A stretch of 64,000 nt of DNA from Vitellaria paradoxa (Eukaryota; Streptophyta; Magnoliopsida; Ericales; Sapotaceae): assembly GCA_019916065.1 (NCBI GenBank), contig CM034239.1:40848663-40912662 (forward strand). Direction: 5' to 3'. A model generated the notes under the pieces. It did not search any database. It worked only from the letters and a program-made list of their open reading frames with translations, and was not told the DNA's origin. Shown piece by piece: positions 45,240-56,975 of the stretch (the stretch's first letter is position 1; every line of letters begins with the position of its first letter). The position numbers were made by a program, and so were the translations under genes.

Positions 45240-47650
45240 ATATTGGAACATGGATTTAATTTTGGGTCTAAAATTTTGAGTACAAGGGTTCGGTAATTTA
45301 GTCGGTTTGGAAGTGCTATATGTAAGGGTTAAACAATTTACTTTATCTAGGTGTAGAATGAGATTGTATTATATAAAGAGGTTTAATGGTTTATCTAGTG
45401 TAAGACATTTTTTAAGATGTATATGTGGGTTTAAGTAAAATAAAATTATGAGAGTTGTAAAATCTAAAATAAACAATATTATACTACATGAATTTTGAGT
45501 CATTACAGATAGTATCAAAGGCTGGCCCTACCAGAAGTGTGAGACCACGCAATGATACATGCCCTGTTAGGAGAAAGATGGAAATTTCAGGGATCTATTT
45601 CTGTGAGAAACTATCCCTGTAGATGTGAAGCAACGGATGAAATAGATAAACAATATCTTTTATCTCACATCATCTGGCTGTGGAATGTTATACCCTAAAT
45701 TGAGAAATAGATTGGCTGTGAACCATAGTACCTTGACTCATGGCATATGTAAACCTTCATAAACCCAAACTATTAACATTTATTGTAATAATAAAATAAA
45801 ATTCTAAATAATTGTATCAAATGTAATTTCCAGATAAAATTAATTAACTAGTCCACAGCAATAATAGGCTTCAAAATTTAAGTAACTCAATAATACCTAA
45901 ATTCTTAAACTCAAATAAAAGATTAAATATTTGTATAGGAGGTCAGAAACTTATGATATCATGGTTTTAAACTAATTCAGAATTCTCGACTATAACTGTT
46001 TCATCTCATTTGAAAAATATTAAAAATAAGAGTTGAGCTAAAAACCAAGTAAATGAGTTGTTAAGCCAAAAATAATAATAGTAATTTTAAAATAATAAAT
46101 TTTCAAATAAACAATTTAATCTACACGTTGAAGTGTAACAACATCCATTAAATCACACATCAATCACAATAGTGATGATAAACATTAATTCGTGGATTAT
46201 CATATAAGAATAAAATATAATGAATGCCAAATAATTTTTCATGGATAGTGCCCATTGGACCCAACATGACACTTAGAGTCACTGAGTTTGACTCCTAGGT
46301 TCTTCTCTATACCGATTCGATTGAGATTGTTATAATTTTTTCAACCTTGTTCCTACAATCATTGAAAATTAGGGTAATTATGGTTTTTACGTGCTTATTT
46401 CTTAGTTACTAGAGTCACATCACTTAAGGAATCTGTCCCCTGAACTTTTATTTCAATTCTAATAACCACAATTAATTATTCATCATTATCTTATAAAATT
46501 AAACTGAATACAAGTGTTCAAACAATTTTCTTTATGCTCAATAGCATAACAAATAAAATTTCTTATCCAATATAAATATATTTTCATAAATACTAGTTCA
46601 CAAAATCTAACCTTAAAAATATTTATGTATGGATCAATTTAAAATTTTTAATAATAATAAAGCAAATCACTCACTTGATACCCAAAGATATAATTATAAG
46701 ACAAATCAAGATAATCCGTCATGATTCTGAATACATGAAAATAATATCTATTATTTTAAAATCTATCTTAAATTTATAATTAATAAAAATTATTAACTAG
46801 AATTCTCTTCATAAAAAATAATTAATAAATCTCTTATTGAATAATTTAAATAAACACCCATCAAACCTTCCGTAGCAATTTTTTTTTTCCCTGACGCCTC
46901 ATTATATATATACATACATAGATACGATTAACTTTGTAAGCAAGCTTTCTCTTCTAACTTTACGTCATTTTAGATCAATCAATTACTTTTTTTTTCTTCC
47001 AATATACATGTACATTTTGCCAATATATATATATATATATATATCTTTAATGAATGTAAAAGCTGAACATAATCTTTCTACCCTCTCTCTATATTAATTA
47101 TAAAAATAATAAATTAATGGAAATCAATTGTGTACCTTATGCAGAAAATTTCTTCAATTTTTAGTGCAGCCAACTTTCTCAATCTCTTTCCTCCTTTCTA
47201 TCTCTCTTTCTAATACATAATATAATAAAATTCTAATCTGAAATAAGCCATATATATATAACTTATTTAATATAGTGCCACTACACCCATAAAAATTATG
47301 GTGGACTTTCAATCATATCTTAATGATAAAAATAATTTTTTAAAATATCCAATAGTCTACACTTACCTAAAAATAAATAAATTAATAATTAAAATATTTC
47401 TTAAATAAAACCAACTAGTTCTCAAAAAATATAACATATAAATAAAATAAATAATTAATATCTGAGTTATAACATGGAAGGGGATATGTGATGTACAAGA
47501 GTTCAATAATCTATTTAGTATAAAACATTTTTTAATTAGAGTACTTGTTTGAATCTCAGAGAAACTTAATTACGAGGGTTGCAAAACCCAAAGCAATTGT
47601 AAGGCTTGCAAAACCCAAAATGAACAATGTTGTAGTATGTGGATCTTTGG
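45240..47650 (+). mobile_element. Decayed LTR element without coding region (tentative)
   Basis: GAGTCATTACA at 45497-45507 followed by TAGTATCAAAGGC (45510-45522) looks like an LTR end plus a diverged tRNA-Met primer site. A sequence related to 45360-45480 (TCTA.TGTAAGACATTTTTTAA, GAGGGTTGCAAAACCCAAA.TGAACAAT) recurs at about 47500-47630, as expected of two old LTRs about 2.1 kb apart. No gag or pol in between, so it would be a TRIM or LARD type. Boundaries are guesses. Confidence 0.35.
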
Positions 47651-48272
47651 TTGTTGGAAGATTTTTAATCAAATTAACATATTTTTTCTTGAACTTTCTT
47701 CCCGTCAAGCATTTCTTTTACAGTAATATACATAAAAACATTTTCAATATACAGAAGTGACCCTGAACAAATCCTTAATATCTAGTTTAATTGTTTCATT
47801 AGGTTGAACATAAAATTCTATTAATTTAAGAGATATGTACTGGAATAATGTGATAATATCTTTTAATTAAAGGATGTTTCGGTTTATATATATATATATT
47901 TTTCGCTTGTAAATGATTGACCCAATACAATATCTATATATATGGTTTAAAATAATTTAAGCGTAATCATACTCTATTTTCAGTTAATATATATATATAT
48001 ATATATATGATATCATGACCAGCCTACCCGCTCTTGGTAAGTTACAAATTCGTTCAACTAATTACGCTGATCGATCATTATTCCCATGCATTTAGTTTTA
48101 ATAAGTTTTATCTTCCCGCATTGAGGCAGCTCAATCCTCCTCCTCCTCCTTCTTATTATTATTTTTGTAACTCGAGGTATTTAGGACAGTTTACGCACAT
48201 CTCAATTAATTTCTAAAATTCTAAAATTAACAATTACGTAAATTCTCTAATAACTGTTAGGAGACTCCTCTT

Positions 48273-48331
<59 letters not shown>

Positions 48332-50028
48332 CATCAATTTTATAACTCAGGGTATTCAAGATAATTTACGTACATCTCAACTAATTTATGAAATTAACAA
48401 TCAGATAAACTTTCTAATAACTATAAGGAGACTCAAACTTGTAACTTTTAAAAAATATACCCAACATTTTATTAGTTAAGCTAACCTTAGCTTAAGGCAA
48501 TCCAATCCTAATGGACAAGCAAGAGACATTTCGCTCGACATGTGGCACACAAAATTTTAATAAGTAATTTTGTATCTCTAAAGATTGAAAATATTATTTT
48601 CAAATAATTTTTATATTTTATCTTTAATAAATGTTTTACATTACATTAAAAAAAAATGCATCGTTATTGAATTCGTCTTAATACTGTACTAGTTTTGAGC
48701 AGCCCTACTCCAACTTGAGTTGCTGAATGAAGTTACATTTCGTGGGAAATTTGCATCCTTGTTTATTCATGGGAAGAGAATCTATCATATGAAGGGGGCT
48801 GACAGCCGGGGTCAATGTTAGCCCCTAACAACATCCACTTAGCGCGGGGATGTCTATAATTTATTAATTTAAAAATATATAGATGTTCTCGGATTACAGA
48901 ATTAAAATTTGACCACGAAAATTGAGCTACCATGGAACAATTTAGGGGCTGTTTAGTTTCCTATAGAATTTAAATTTTTTACTCATTACGAATTACGAAA
49001 TTATAACTTTTATAAATTTATATTAATTTATGCAACTGCAAACACACTCTTATAAATTGTATGTGGTTATTAAAGCTTAGTTTGAGTATGAAAAAATTAA
49101 TATTTTCTTTTTAGTTTATTTTTGTTTTATATAGACTTTATTTACAAAATTTATTTTATATTGTTTAGTAATTTTTAAGTATGTTATTCACATTTATAAA
49201 AAAAAATTAATTCCAAATAAAAAAATTTGCATACTTATAAAAAATTGATTTTTTTTTTTTACAAAACTAGCTTTTTCTATAATTCATATGTGAATTTCTT
49301 AATTTTTTTGAAATTCTTTTTTTTTTGTGAATGTAAATAGTAGGCCTAAAAATTATTAAACAAAAAATTAAAGTTAAGTTAAAGAAAGGCCAGAATAAAT
49401 TAAAAAAAAATACTTTTTTTTTTTCAATTCTTGATCCAAGCCTAAGTACGGGGACGTTTTTACCCTAGAAATTAGAAAAAAAAATGATTTAGAGTTTTAT
49501 CTTTTTGACTTTGGTTAGCAGAATTTAAAAATTCTATTCAAATCTATTCGAACGTCGTCTCACTTATTCATTCGAATTGCTACTAAAGAAAAGTTGTTAA
49601 AAAATTTGAACAAAATAGAAAAAATTAGTAAAATTTAACAAAAATTTATAAAACTTTAGAATTTCAAGTCAAATGCGCAAAAAATTGAGAATAAAAATTG
49701 ATAAAAATTTATAAAATTAACAAAAAAATTAAAAAAATTTTATCCCCCACCTACTGTACATGAATATGTGAAGCTCAACATGTTTGAAATCAGAAAAACG
49801 TTCTTTTGCTGATGTTATTATCAGTATTCACTTGATGCTAATGTCACATCAAGAGATGCAAGCAGCACCATTTAAAGTCAATCAGACTCAACGTAAGCAA
49901 ACTATCTACGTAAATATTCTGGAAGAAGCACGGGAGGCCTCCGTTAGTCAACAAACCATGCATGCATTTACCTAAGCAAATATCGACGGACAAACGCTGT
50001 ATGAAACACGAGGCGGCCTCCATTAGTC
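47651..50028. other. Intergenic AT-rich DNA with microsatellites
   Basis: Includes TA runs near 47887-47900 and 47986-48008, a repeated short segment (TTTTGTAACTC.AGGTATT.A.GA.A.TTTACG.ACATCTCAA at 48160-48210 and 48340-48382) and a plain MITE-like stretch at 48950-49060 (GGGGCTGTTTAGTTTCC...GCAAACACACTCTTAT). No gene supported. Confidence 0.5.
48267..48331. repeat. (CTT)n(ATT)n compound microsatellite
   Basis: About 11 CTT units followed directly by about 10 ATT units; interrupts the duplicated GGAGACTC...TTTATAACTC segment. Confidence 0.9.
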
Positions 50029-50252
50029 GACAAACCATGCAAGACTTGGCGGGGATGTGTGCCATGGTGTTAAAGACTCCTGGACCTCAAGTATTTTCCG
50101 CTTCCAAACAAACTGCGATGTGATTGTCGTTTGGAGAGTCGACAAACCATGCAAGACTTGTCGGGGATGTGTGCCATGGTGTTAAAGACTCCTGGACCTC
50201 AAGTATTTTCCGCTTCCAAACAAACTGCGATGTGATTGTCGTTTGGAGATTA
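50029..50252. repeat. 112-bp tandem duplication, two units
   Basis: 50029-50140 and 50141-50252 start GACAAACCATGCAAGACTTG and end GATTGTCGTTTGGAGA; I see a single mismatch in the aligned body (GGCGG versus GTCGG). Shorter diverged relatives (CTCC.TTAGTC.ACAAACCATGCA) lie at 49938 and 50018. The near identity points to very recent duplication. Confidence 0.9.
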
Positions 50253-51008
50253 TTAAATGTCATTCCGTATCTTTTGCTAACTTCGTGCTGCTGTCTGCTC
50301 ATTTCCACGTTTGATTATCCGGATAAGTTATTTAGATTGGATAGTAAATTTCTCAAAAGGCGGATAAATATGACATGAAATATTTTCACTTTTGAATTAT
50401 TTTCTTGTCGGATAGTAAAGATTTTAAATTATTTTCAGTCATATTACATTCCTTATTTTATTTCATAACTCACTAATCGAATGTCAAAAATAATCTCCTA
50501 AAAAAAAAGGAATCATATATTATATCTAATAACATATATTATTTTGTGATGACATGTAGGTTGCTGTTGCATGTTATCTATCATGCACATATTTGTTTGG
50601 AAGTTGTGCGCACGACTTGAGTTTTTGCACCTTGTGAGCATTGAGCCCTCGCACGCCCAATAATTTGGATGGCTCATGTGCACATGAGACTATGCCTTGC
50701 ATGTATAGGGAGGCTTCACCTCTCATGCATACGACTTCAACTCGAGCCTCCTATGGGTACCACCTCCTGCTTTGTTGCTCATGATTATTAGTTGATCTCT
50801 CCGTATATACAAAACATGATTATGTGTGCGCATGATAAAGGATCCTTCTAATTAAATTGAAATATTTTCAAATATAAGGAAAGGTTTTTCTCAATTATGT
50901 TACTCAGTTTTCTAAGGTAATTTAAAGAGATATTTGAAAGTAAAAATTGATGATGATAAAATGAAACGGAAGATGATGATATATGAGATATGATGTTGTA
51001 GTATGTTC
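50253..51008. other. Intergenic DNA
   Basis: Mixed composition; 50560-50800 is less AT-rich, with many GCAC/GTGC words, but no frame, TIR or RNA gene is evident. Confidence 0.45.
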
Positions 51009-51083
51009 TTTTTTACTTAAGTTAAATGGATATATAAAATAAGAGATATTAATTATATACGATTATACATTACTAAATCTAAC
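51009..51083 (-). repeat. Inverted tip of a Copia-3 type LTR
   Basis: Read on the minus strand, 51083 to about 51009 begins TGTTAGATTTAGTAATGTAT and follows the first 75 bp of the Copia-3 3' LTR (55854-55928), with divergence growing after base 37. It is preceded on that strand by TTAGA, the same five bases that follow the 3' LTR (56115-56119). Confidence 0.75.
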
Positions 51084-51088
51084 ATCTA

Positions 51089-51380
51089 ACTCTTGTTCGA
51101 TGAAAGTGAAGGTTGAACAATCACCACAATTGGGATTGTCCTTGCAGAAATGAGGTGACATCTTCAAAATTATTGATGCTTTTCCCACCTATACATACAC
51201 AATATTTATTTCGTGGGGTCGTGAGAAGAAGTAAGCTATTTGAACATTGCTGCTTACCATTCAAAATAATTTGTGAATAATGACAAATCATGCAGTTGAA
51301 TTGATTTGACTTGTAGAGTTTAATCTTGTTCACAAATTGTCAATTACAAACATAAATCTGATAACAAATTGACTTAGTTT
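51089..51380. other. Segment between inverted LTR tip and Copia-3 leader
   Basis: Does not match the LTR. If the inversion model is right, this is inverted host flank. The minus strand carries a short frame (51121-51333) ending GGKSINNFEDVTSFLQGQSQ and containing a TATAG|GTGGG acceptor-like junction. I do not recognise it. Confidence 0.35.
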
Positions 51381-51651
51381 AATCACGGTGCGCCGCGCGG
51401 ACTGTTCGTTGGTGCACTTGCCGCACTGGATCGCGCTCACGCCAGCGAACTGCGATCTGCCATGTAGCCCTAGCTGCTCCAACGGTCAAACCGGTCTGCT
51501 CAGACCGGTTTAGTGCTTCTTTTGGGGCGGTTCAGCCATTTTTTGGCAGATTTTCAACCGGTTCAGACCGGTTCCTTACCTTTTTTGACGTTCTGGATGC
51601 ACTGGTGACCTCTGTTCTACTTGGATTTATTATTAATCTTTATTGGGCACT
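51381..51651 (+). other. Copia-3 leader with strong palindromes
   Basis: GC-rich for this window. AAACCGGTCTG-CT-CAGACCGGTTT (51488-51511) is a perfect 11-bp stem, and AACCGGTTCAGACCGGTT (51556-51573) a 7-bp stem. CAGACCGGTT is shared by both. No primer-binding site is found at the left. Confidence 0.6.
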
Positions 51652-54600
51652 ATGAAAGCTTTTTCTGTGGATCGCTCTGACAACATTACGTCCCTCTCTG
51701 TCATTCCGAATGTGACTAATTATGTTTTGTGGGCACAAGCTCTCTCTGGCCTTATCAAAGAACGTCGTTTATGGCGTATTATCTCTGACTCTCAGAAAAA
51801 ACCCATCCAGAAAGACGATGAGGATCAGTTTGCTTTTGAGGATCGTCTTGATGATTAGGAAAGCAAGAATTATCAAATTGTCACCTGGTTTCGTGCAACT
51901 ACTATTCCTTCCATCAGTCTTCAATTTGGCCGATTCCAGGACGATGATCAGTATCCCTCTCCTGCTAAGGCTATTTGGGATTTCTTAAAGGATCGCTATC
52001 AGACCACTGGTCATGCTCACCGGTATCAGTTACTTCAGACTCTTCATCGTATGCGTCAAGAGCCTGAGCAATCCATCAATGATTTTCTCTCTCAAATGTC
52101 TTCTGTTTGGGATCAGCTTGCTTTATGTGAACCTACCTGGAAACACTCTGAGGATGCTCAATTGTACACTATCCACCGCAATTATCAGCGACTTTTGCTA
52201 TTTCTTATGGCTCTCCATGACACTTTTGAGTCGGTTCGTGCCTCATTACTCCATCGCATGCCTCTACCCACTCTTGAACAAGCTATTTCAAAACTCTTGT
52301 CCGAAGAAACTCGTCTGGGTCTCAAAACTAAGGCGTTGGATTCAGTTCTTGCTATACCACCATCTCCAGTTCCAGATGCCGCTCTTGCCATGTCTCACGG
52401 TCGATCTTCTGGCCCATTGACTCCTCACTTCTGCATCTACAGTCTAAAAAGGAGTCTACTACACAATCATTCATTTGAACATTGTCCAGTTCGTGAGTGT
52501 TTGACTTGCCACAAAACAGCTCCTGGTCATTTTCAGCGTGACTGTCCCAAGGCTTCCTCCTTTGGAGCTCATTTCAAAAAGAGATCCTCTAAGTCATCTG
52601 CTAAATCTCATGGTTCTCGTACCACTGCTACTGTTACTTCAGACGGGTCCTCCTCTTTTGGCCCATCCTTTTCTATGACTGATGTGGAGTCTATCATTCA
52701 GTAAGTACTTGCCAAAACTGGTACATCTCCTTCTACTGCCCTCTCCATCATGCCAGGTACTTCCTCTTGGTATTTTGACTCAGGATGTTGCAATCATATG
52801 ACTTCTGATTCTACAATTTTTTCGTCTATTGCTTTATCATCCTCTATTCCCACTATTCATACTGCTGATGGTACTCATATATCTGTTACCCACACTGGTC
52901 ATATTTCTACTTCATCTATTTCTCTTTCTAATGTTTACCATATTCTTACCCTTGCTTTAAATCTTGTGTCTGTTGGTCAATTATGTGAACTTGGTCTGAT
53001 CGTTACTTTTTCTGCTTCTGGTTGTTTGGTGCAGGACCCACAGACGAAACAGGTTCTTGGGATAGGCCGTAAGCATAGACGTCTGTTTGAGATTGTTCAC
53101 CTCCAACTTCCACCATCCTCTGCTGCTTCCGCTTCCACAACTTCTATTTTTAATCTTTGGCATTGTCGTTTGAGTCATATGTCTTTTAGTCGTTTGAAAA
53201 CTTTAGTTTCTAGTGGTCAATTAGGTCATGTGGTTTCTGAGAAAATTGATTGTTTATCATGTCAAACTGCTAAACAACCCGCTTTACCTTTTAATAAAAG
53301 TAATTCTGTTTCTCTTGCACCATTTGATCTCGTTCACTCGGATATCTGGGGACCTTCACCCACTCCCACTATGGGGGGCTCTCGTTATTTTGTTATTTTT
53401 GTGGATGATTATACTCGATATACTTGGTTGTATCTTTTAACTAAACGTTCTGAACTTAAACAGATATACTCTGATTTCTCAGCAATGGTGAAAACTCAAT
53501 TTTCTCGTACAATCAAGGTTTTTTGAATTGATAATGCTATGGAATATCTTAACTCTGAGGTTTTATCTTTTCTACGCTCTCAGGGGACACAGTCTCATCT
53601 TTCTTGTCCTGGTACTTCTCAGCAGAATGGTCGGGCAGAACACAAACATCGTCATCTTCTTGACACGATCCGTGCCCTTCTTATTTCTTCCTCCTGTCCA
53701 GAAAAGTTTTGGGTGGAAGCTGCTCTTACTGCTGCCTACACCATTAATCGTGTTCCCACTTCTGTCCTTGGTAATTCTACCCCTTTTGAACGCTTGTATG
53801 GCTCCCCTCCTGATTATTCTCATCTTAGAGTGTTTGGGTCTGCTTGTTTTGTTTTCTTTCAACCCCATGAAAGAACTAAACTTGAACTACGCTCTCGTCT
53901 TTGTTGTTTCTTGGGTTATGGTATTGAACATAAGGGGTATCGGTGTTGGGATCCTATTTCTCGACGTCTTCGTGTCTCTCGACATGTTGTCTTTTGGGAA
54001 CACAAGATGTTTTCTACTCTTTCTCCATTTCATCTTTCTACCTCTTCCCATAATCCTCTCTTTACTGATATTTTCAAAGATTTACATTCTGACATATTTG
54101 ATGCAGATAGTCCACAGGTCTCTCAGACACCACTGCTTACGGTTCATCCCGAGATACCTGGGTTTTCTGCTGGACCTGTGACCACTCCTGATGAGTTTTC
54201 TCCTCTATCCCTTGTTGACGAATCTCCTCATTTAGAACGTCCTAAACGAGTAACACAACCTTTTGTTCGTCTTCGTGATTATATTGTTGGTTCTGCTGCT
54301 TTTTCTACTCACGAACCTTCTTCCTACCGTGAGGCTTGTACTAACCCTTTATGGCAGCAAGCTATGGATGATGAGTTACAGGCTCTTGAGAAAACTCATA
54401 CTTGGGATGTGGTTTCCCTTCCTCCTGGGAAGACTGCTATTAGTTGCAAATGGATCTATAAAATCAAAACCCGTTCAGATGGTTCTATTGAGCGACACAA
54501 AGCTCGTCTTGTTGCTCGAGGTTTTACTCAGGAGTATGGTATTGACCATGAAGAAACTTTTGCTCCTGTTGCTAGGCTTACTTCCGTTCGCAGTTTACTT

Positions 54601-55842
54601 GCTATTTCTGCTGCTCGTAACTGGGATCTTTATCAGATGGATGTTAAGAATGCTTTTCTAAATGGCAATTTTACTGAGTAAGTCTATATGCAACCTCCTC
54701 CGGGCTCCTCTATTCCGTCTTCTCATGTTTGCAAGCTTCGTCGAGCACTATATGGGCTGAAACAGGCTCCTCGTGCTTGGTTTGCGAAGTTTAGCTCTAC
54801 TATTCGTGAGCTTGGATTTATCCTCAGTTCATATGACTCTGATTTGTTTATTCGCACCACTACAGCTGGATCTGTTCTTCTTTTCCTTTATGTGGACGAT
54901 ATGATTATTACTGGGGATGACAGTGTTGGCATTTCTCATCTCAAACAATTTCTTAGTCGACAGTTTGAGATGAAGGATTTGGGGTTTCTCAATTACTTTC
55001 TGGGCTTGGAGATCTCCCGAGATTCTTCTGGTTACTTTCTCTCTCTAGCTAAGTATGCTTCTGATCTCTTAACACGGGCTGGTATTTCTGACTGCAAGAC
55101 TGCTACTACTCCCATTGATCCACAGCTCCGTCTTACCCCTCTTGATGGTGCACCATTATCTGATGCGACTTTGTATCGTCAACTTGTGGGTAGTCTTGTT
55201 TATCTTACTGTCACTCGCCCTGACATTACTTATACTGTTCACATTGTTAGTCAATTCATGGCTGCTCCACGTTTTCATCATTTTACTACTTTGCTGTGCA
55301 TTCTCCGATATATCAAAGGCACTATGTTTCATGGTCTTCATTACTCAGCCCAGTCCTCACTTGAGTTACATGCTTTTTCTGATGCCGACTGGGCTGGTGA
55401 TCCTACTGATCGTCGTTCTACGACAGGGTTCTGTTTCTTTCTAGGGACTTCTCTCATAGCTTGGCGTAGCAAGAAACAAACTCTCACTACCCGTTCTAGT
55501 ACTGAAGCTGAGAATCGTGCTCTCGCCGATACCACTCAAGAGCTCCTTTAGCTTAGATGGCTTCTTACTGATATGGGTGTCACTCATTCTACAGGCACTA
55601 TATTATATTGTGACAATCAAAGTGCTATTCAGATTGCTCACAATAATATTTTTCATGATCGCACTAAACACATTGAAATAGATTGTCACTTTATTCGTCA
55701 ACATGTCAGAAGTGGCATTGTTCGTCTCATTTCTGTATCCTCAGCAAATCAAACTGCCGATTTTTTCACGAAGGCTTATCCTCCTGGTCATTTTTTCGAG
55801 TTAATCTCCAAACTCAAACTGCTTTCTGCGTTGCCACCTTGA
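51652..55842 (+). pseudogene. Copia-3 gag-pol, one frame with five stops
   Basis: From ATG 51652 to TGA 55840-55842 every domain lies in a single frame: gag, finger CLTCHKTAPGHFQRDC (CX2CX6HX4C, two residues longer than usual), protease YFDSGC, integrase (HCRLSH; HSDIWGP; DNAMEYLN; NGRAEH keeping the catalytic Glu), RT with intact YVDD (54889-54900), RNase H (DADWAGDPTDRRST; TEAEN; CDNQSA). In-frame stops at 51856, 52702, 53524, 54679 and 55549 (first base of each). No frameshifts. The usual EAEY in RNase H reads EAEN. Otherwise the best-preserved pol in the window. Confidence 0.92.
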
Positions 55843-55853
55843 ATTTGAGGGGG

Positions 55854-56114
55854 TGTTAGATTTAGTAATGTATAATCGTATATAATTAGTATCCATTATT
55901 TTATGCATTTCCTTATTTTATGTCTTTCCTTGTATCATAATTAGGATTATTATTCAATTCCTTATTTTGTATATCCAATCATAATTAGGATTACTATCTC
56001 CTATTAGGATTAGGATTATTGTCCTCTTATATAAAGGACCTTGTAGTCTTGTATTCTCACATACAGAAATAAATATTTATACATAATTCTTTCCTTCTTA
56101 TTTTATTCTTAACA
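55854..56114 (+). repeat. Copia-3 3' LTR
   Basis: 261 bp with TGTTA...TAACA ends and three ATAATTAGGATTA words. Followed by TTAGA, the presumed target copy. Confidence 0.88.
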
Positions 56115-56189
56115 TTAGAAAACTAAATAGTTAGTTGTGAGAAAAATTAGGCATCCAACCAATTTACCATTTTGTTTTCAAAACTTTTT

Positions 56190-56975
56190 TTTTAATAACT
56201 TTTGAGTATGATATTTATATTCACAAAAAATTTTGAAAAAATATTTCTAAATAAGAAACAGATTAACGTACATATGAAAAAAAAAAATTGACTTTCTTTT
56301 TTCAAATACGAAACGCTCAAACTTTTGTAAAAAGTATATATATATATATATATATATATATACGTATATATATAGAACACAAAAAAAAAACCCAAGAAGA
56401 AAAAAATTAATTTCACTATTGGAATGCAAACGAAGCCTAATGCTATGTTTAATATGAAGTATGGATAAAATAAGCGAAAAAAAAAAAAAAAACTGGGGTA
56501 GATTGAATTTTTTTTCTAAAGTTTTTTGTTCTGTTCTGTTTTGTTTTTTCTCAACGTTATCTTACTAAAAGAAAAGTAATATATGTGTATATATATATAT
56601 TATGATTTAAATTTTACATAAAAAATTATGTTAAAAAATAAAGACTCGAAATTTAAAATTTATCGACCATCATCTATTCTTTTCTTCTCTATTTTCTTTT
56701 CTTACATTTTTTTTTTTCCTAACCAAGTAAAAGAAAATTATTCACTTACTTTTTCCGCCACCACAAGCAGACGTACACTAGAGCTCTCTCGGGCCAAATA
56801 GTCTAGCCAAAAAATAATAAAGGTGGCATGCGTCCGTGCAACGTTAGTTACGTCGCAGTCGAACTCGGAGTCATTAATGTAAACACATTTATATTTTTTT
56901 AAATTAAAAATAAAAAAAAGAATGTATTTGAATTATTATATTTTAATTCGACGAGCCCAAACGCAATCGCCCCCT
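56190..56975. repeat. Dispersed segmental duplication, copy 1
   Basis: Shares with 60530-61125 and 62205-62370 a run of landmarks: AAATACGAAACG.TCAAACTTTTGTAAAAA, a TA microsatellite, ATTTCACTA.TGGAATGCAAACGAAGCCTAATGCTATGTTTA, TTTTTCCGCC and GACGTACACTAG, then GGTGGCATGCGTCCGTGCAA and AAGAATGTATTT.AATTATTATATTTTAATT. Non-coding. Confidence 0.8.

Larger units (their letters stand above)
51381..56114 (+). mobile_element. Copia-3, retrotransposon with 3' LTR only, defective
   Basis: Contains leader, a full gag-pol region (51652-55842), polypurine tract TTTGAGGGGG (55844-55853) and a 261-bp 3' LTR (55854-56114, TGTTAGATTT...TTCTTAACA) with TATA motif TTATATAAAGG near 56027-56038. A normal 5' LTR is missing; only the inverted tip at 51009-51083 remains. 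C-rich, T-rich codon use differs from Copia-1 and -2. Probably Ale/Ivana-type lineage. Confidence 0.85.

Noticed and set aside
52013..54661. Long alternative plus-strand frames over Copia-3 (52013-52420, 53528-54181, 54263-54661)
   Set aside because: Leucine- and phenylalanine-rich shadows of the T/C-rich gag-pol; the other frame carries all the conserved motifs.
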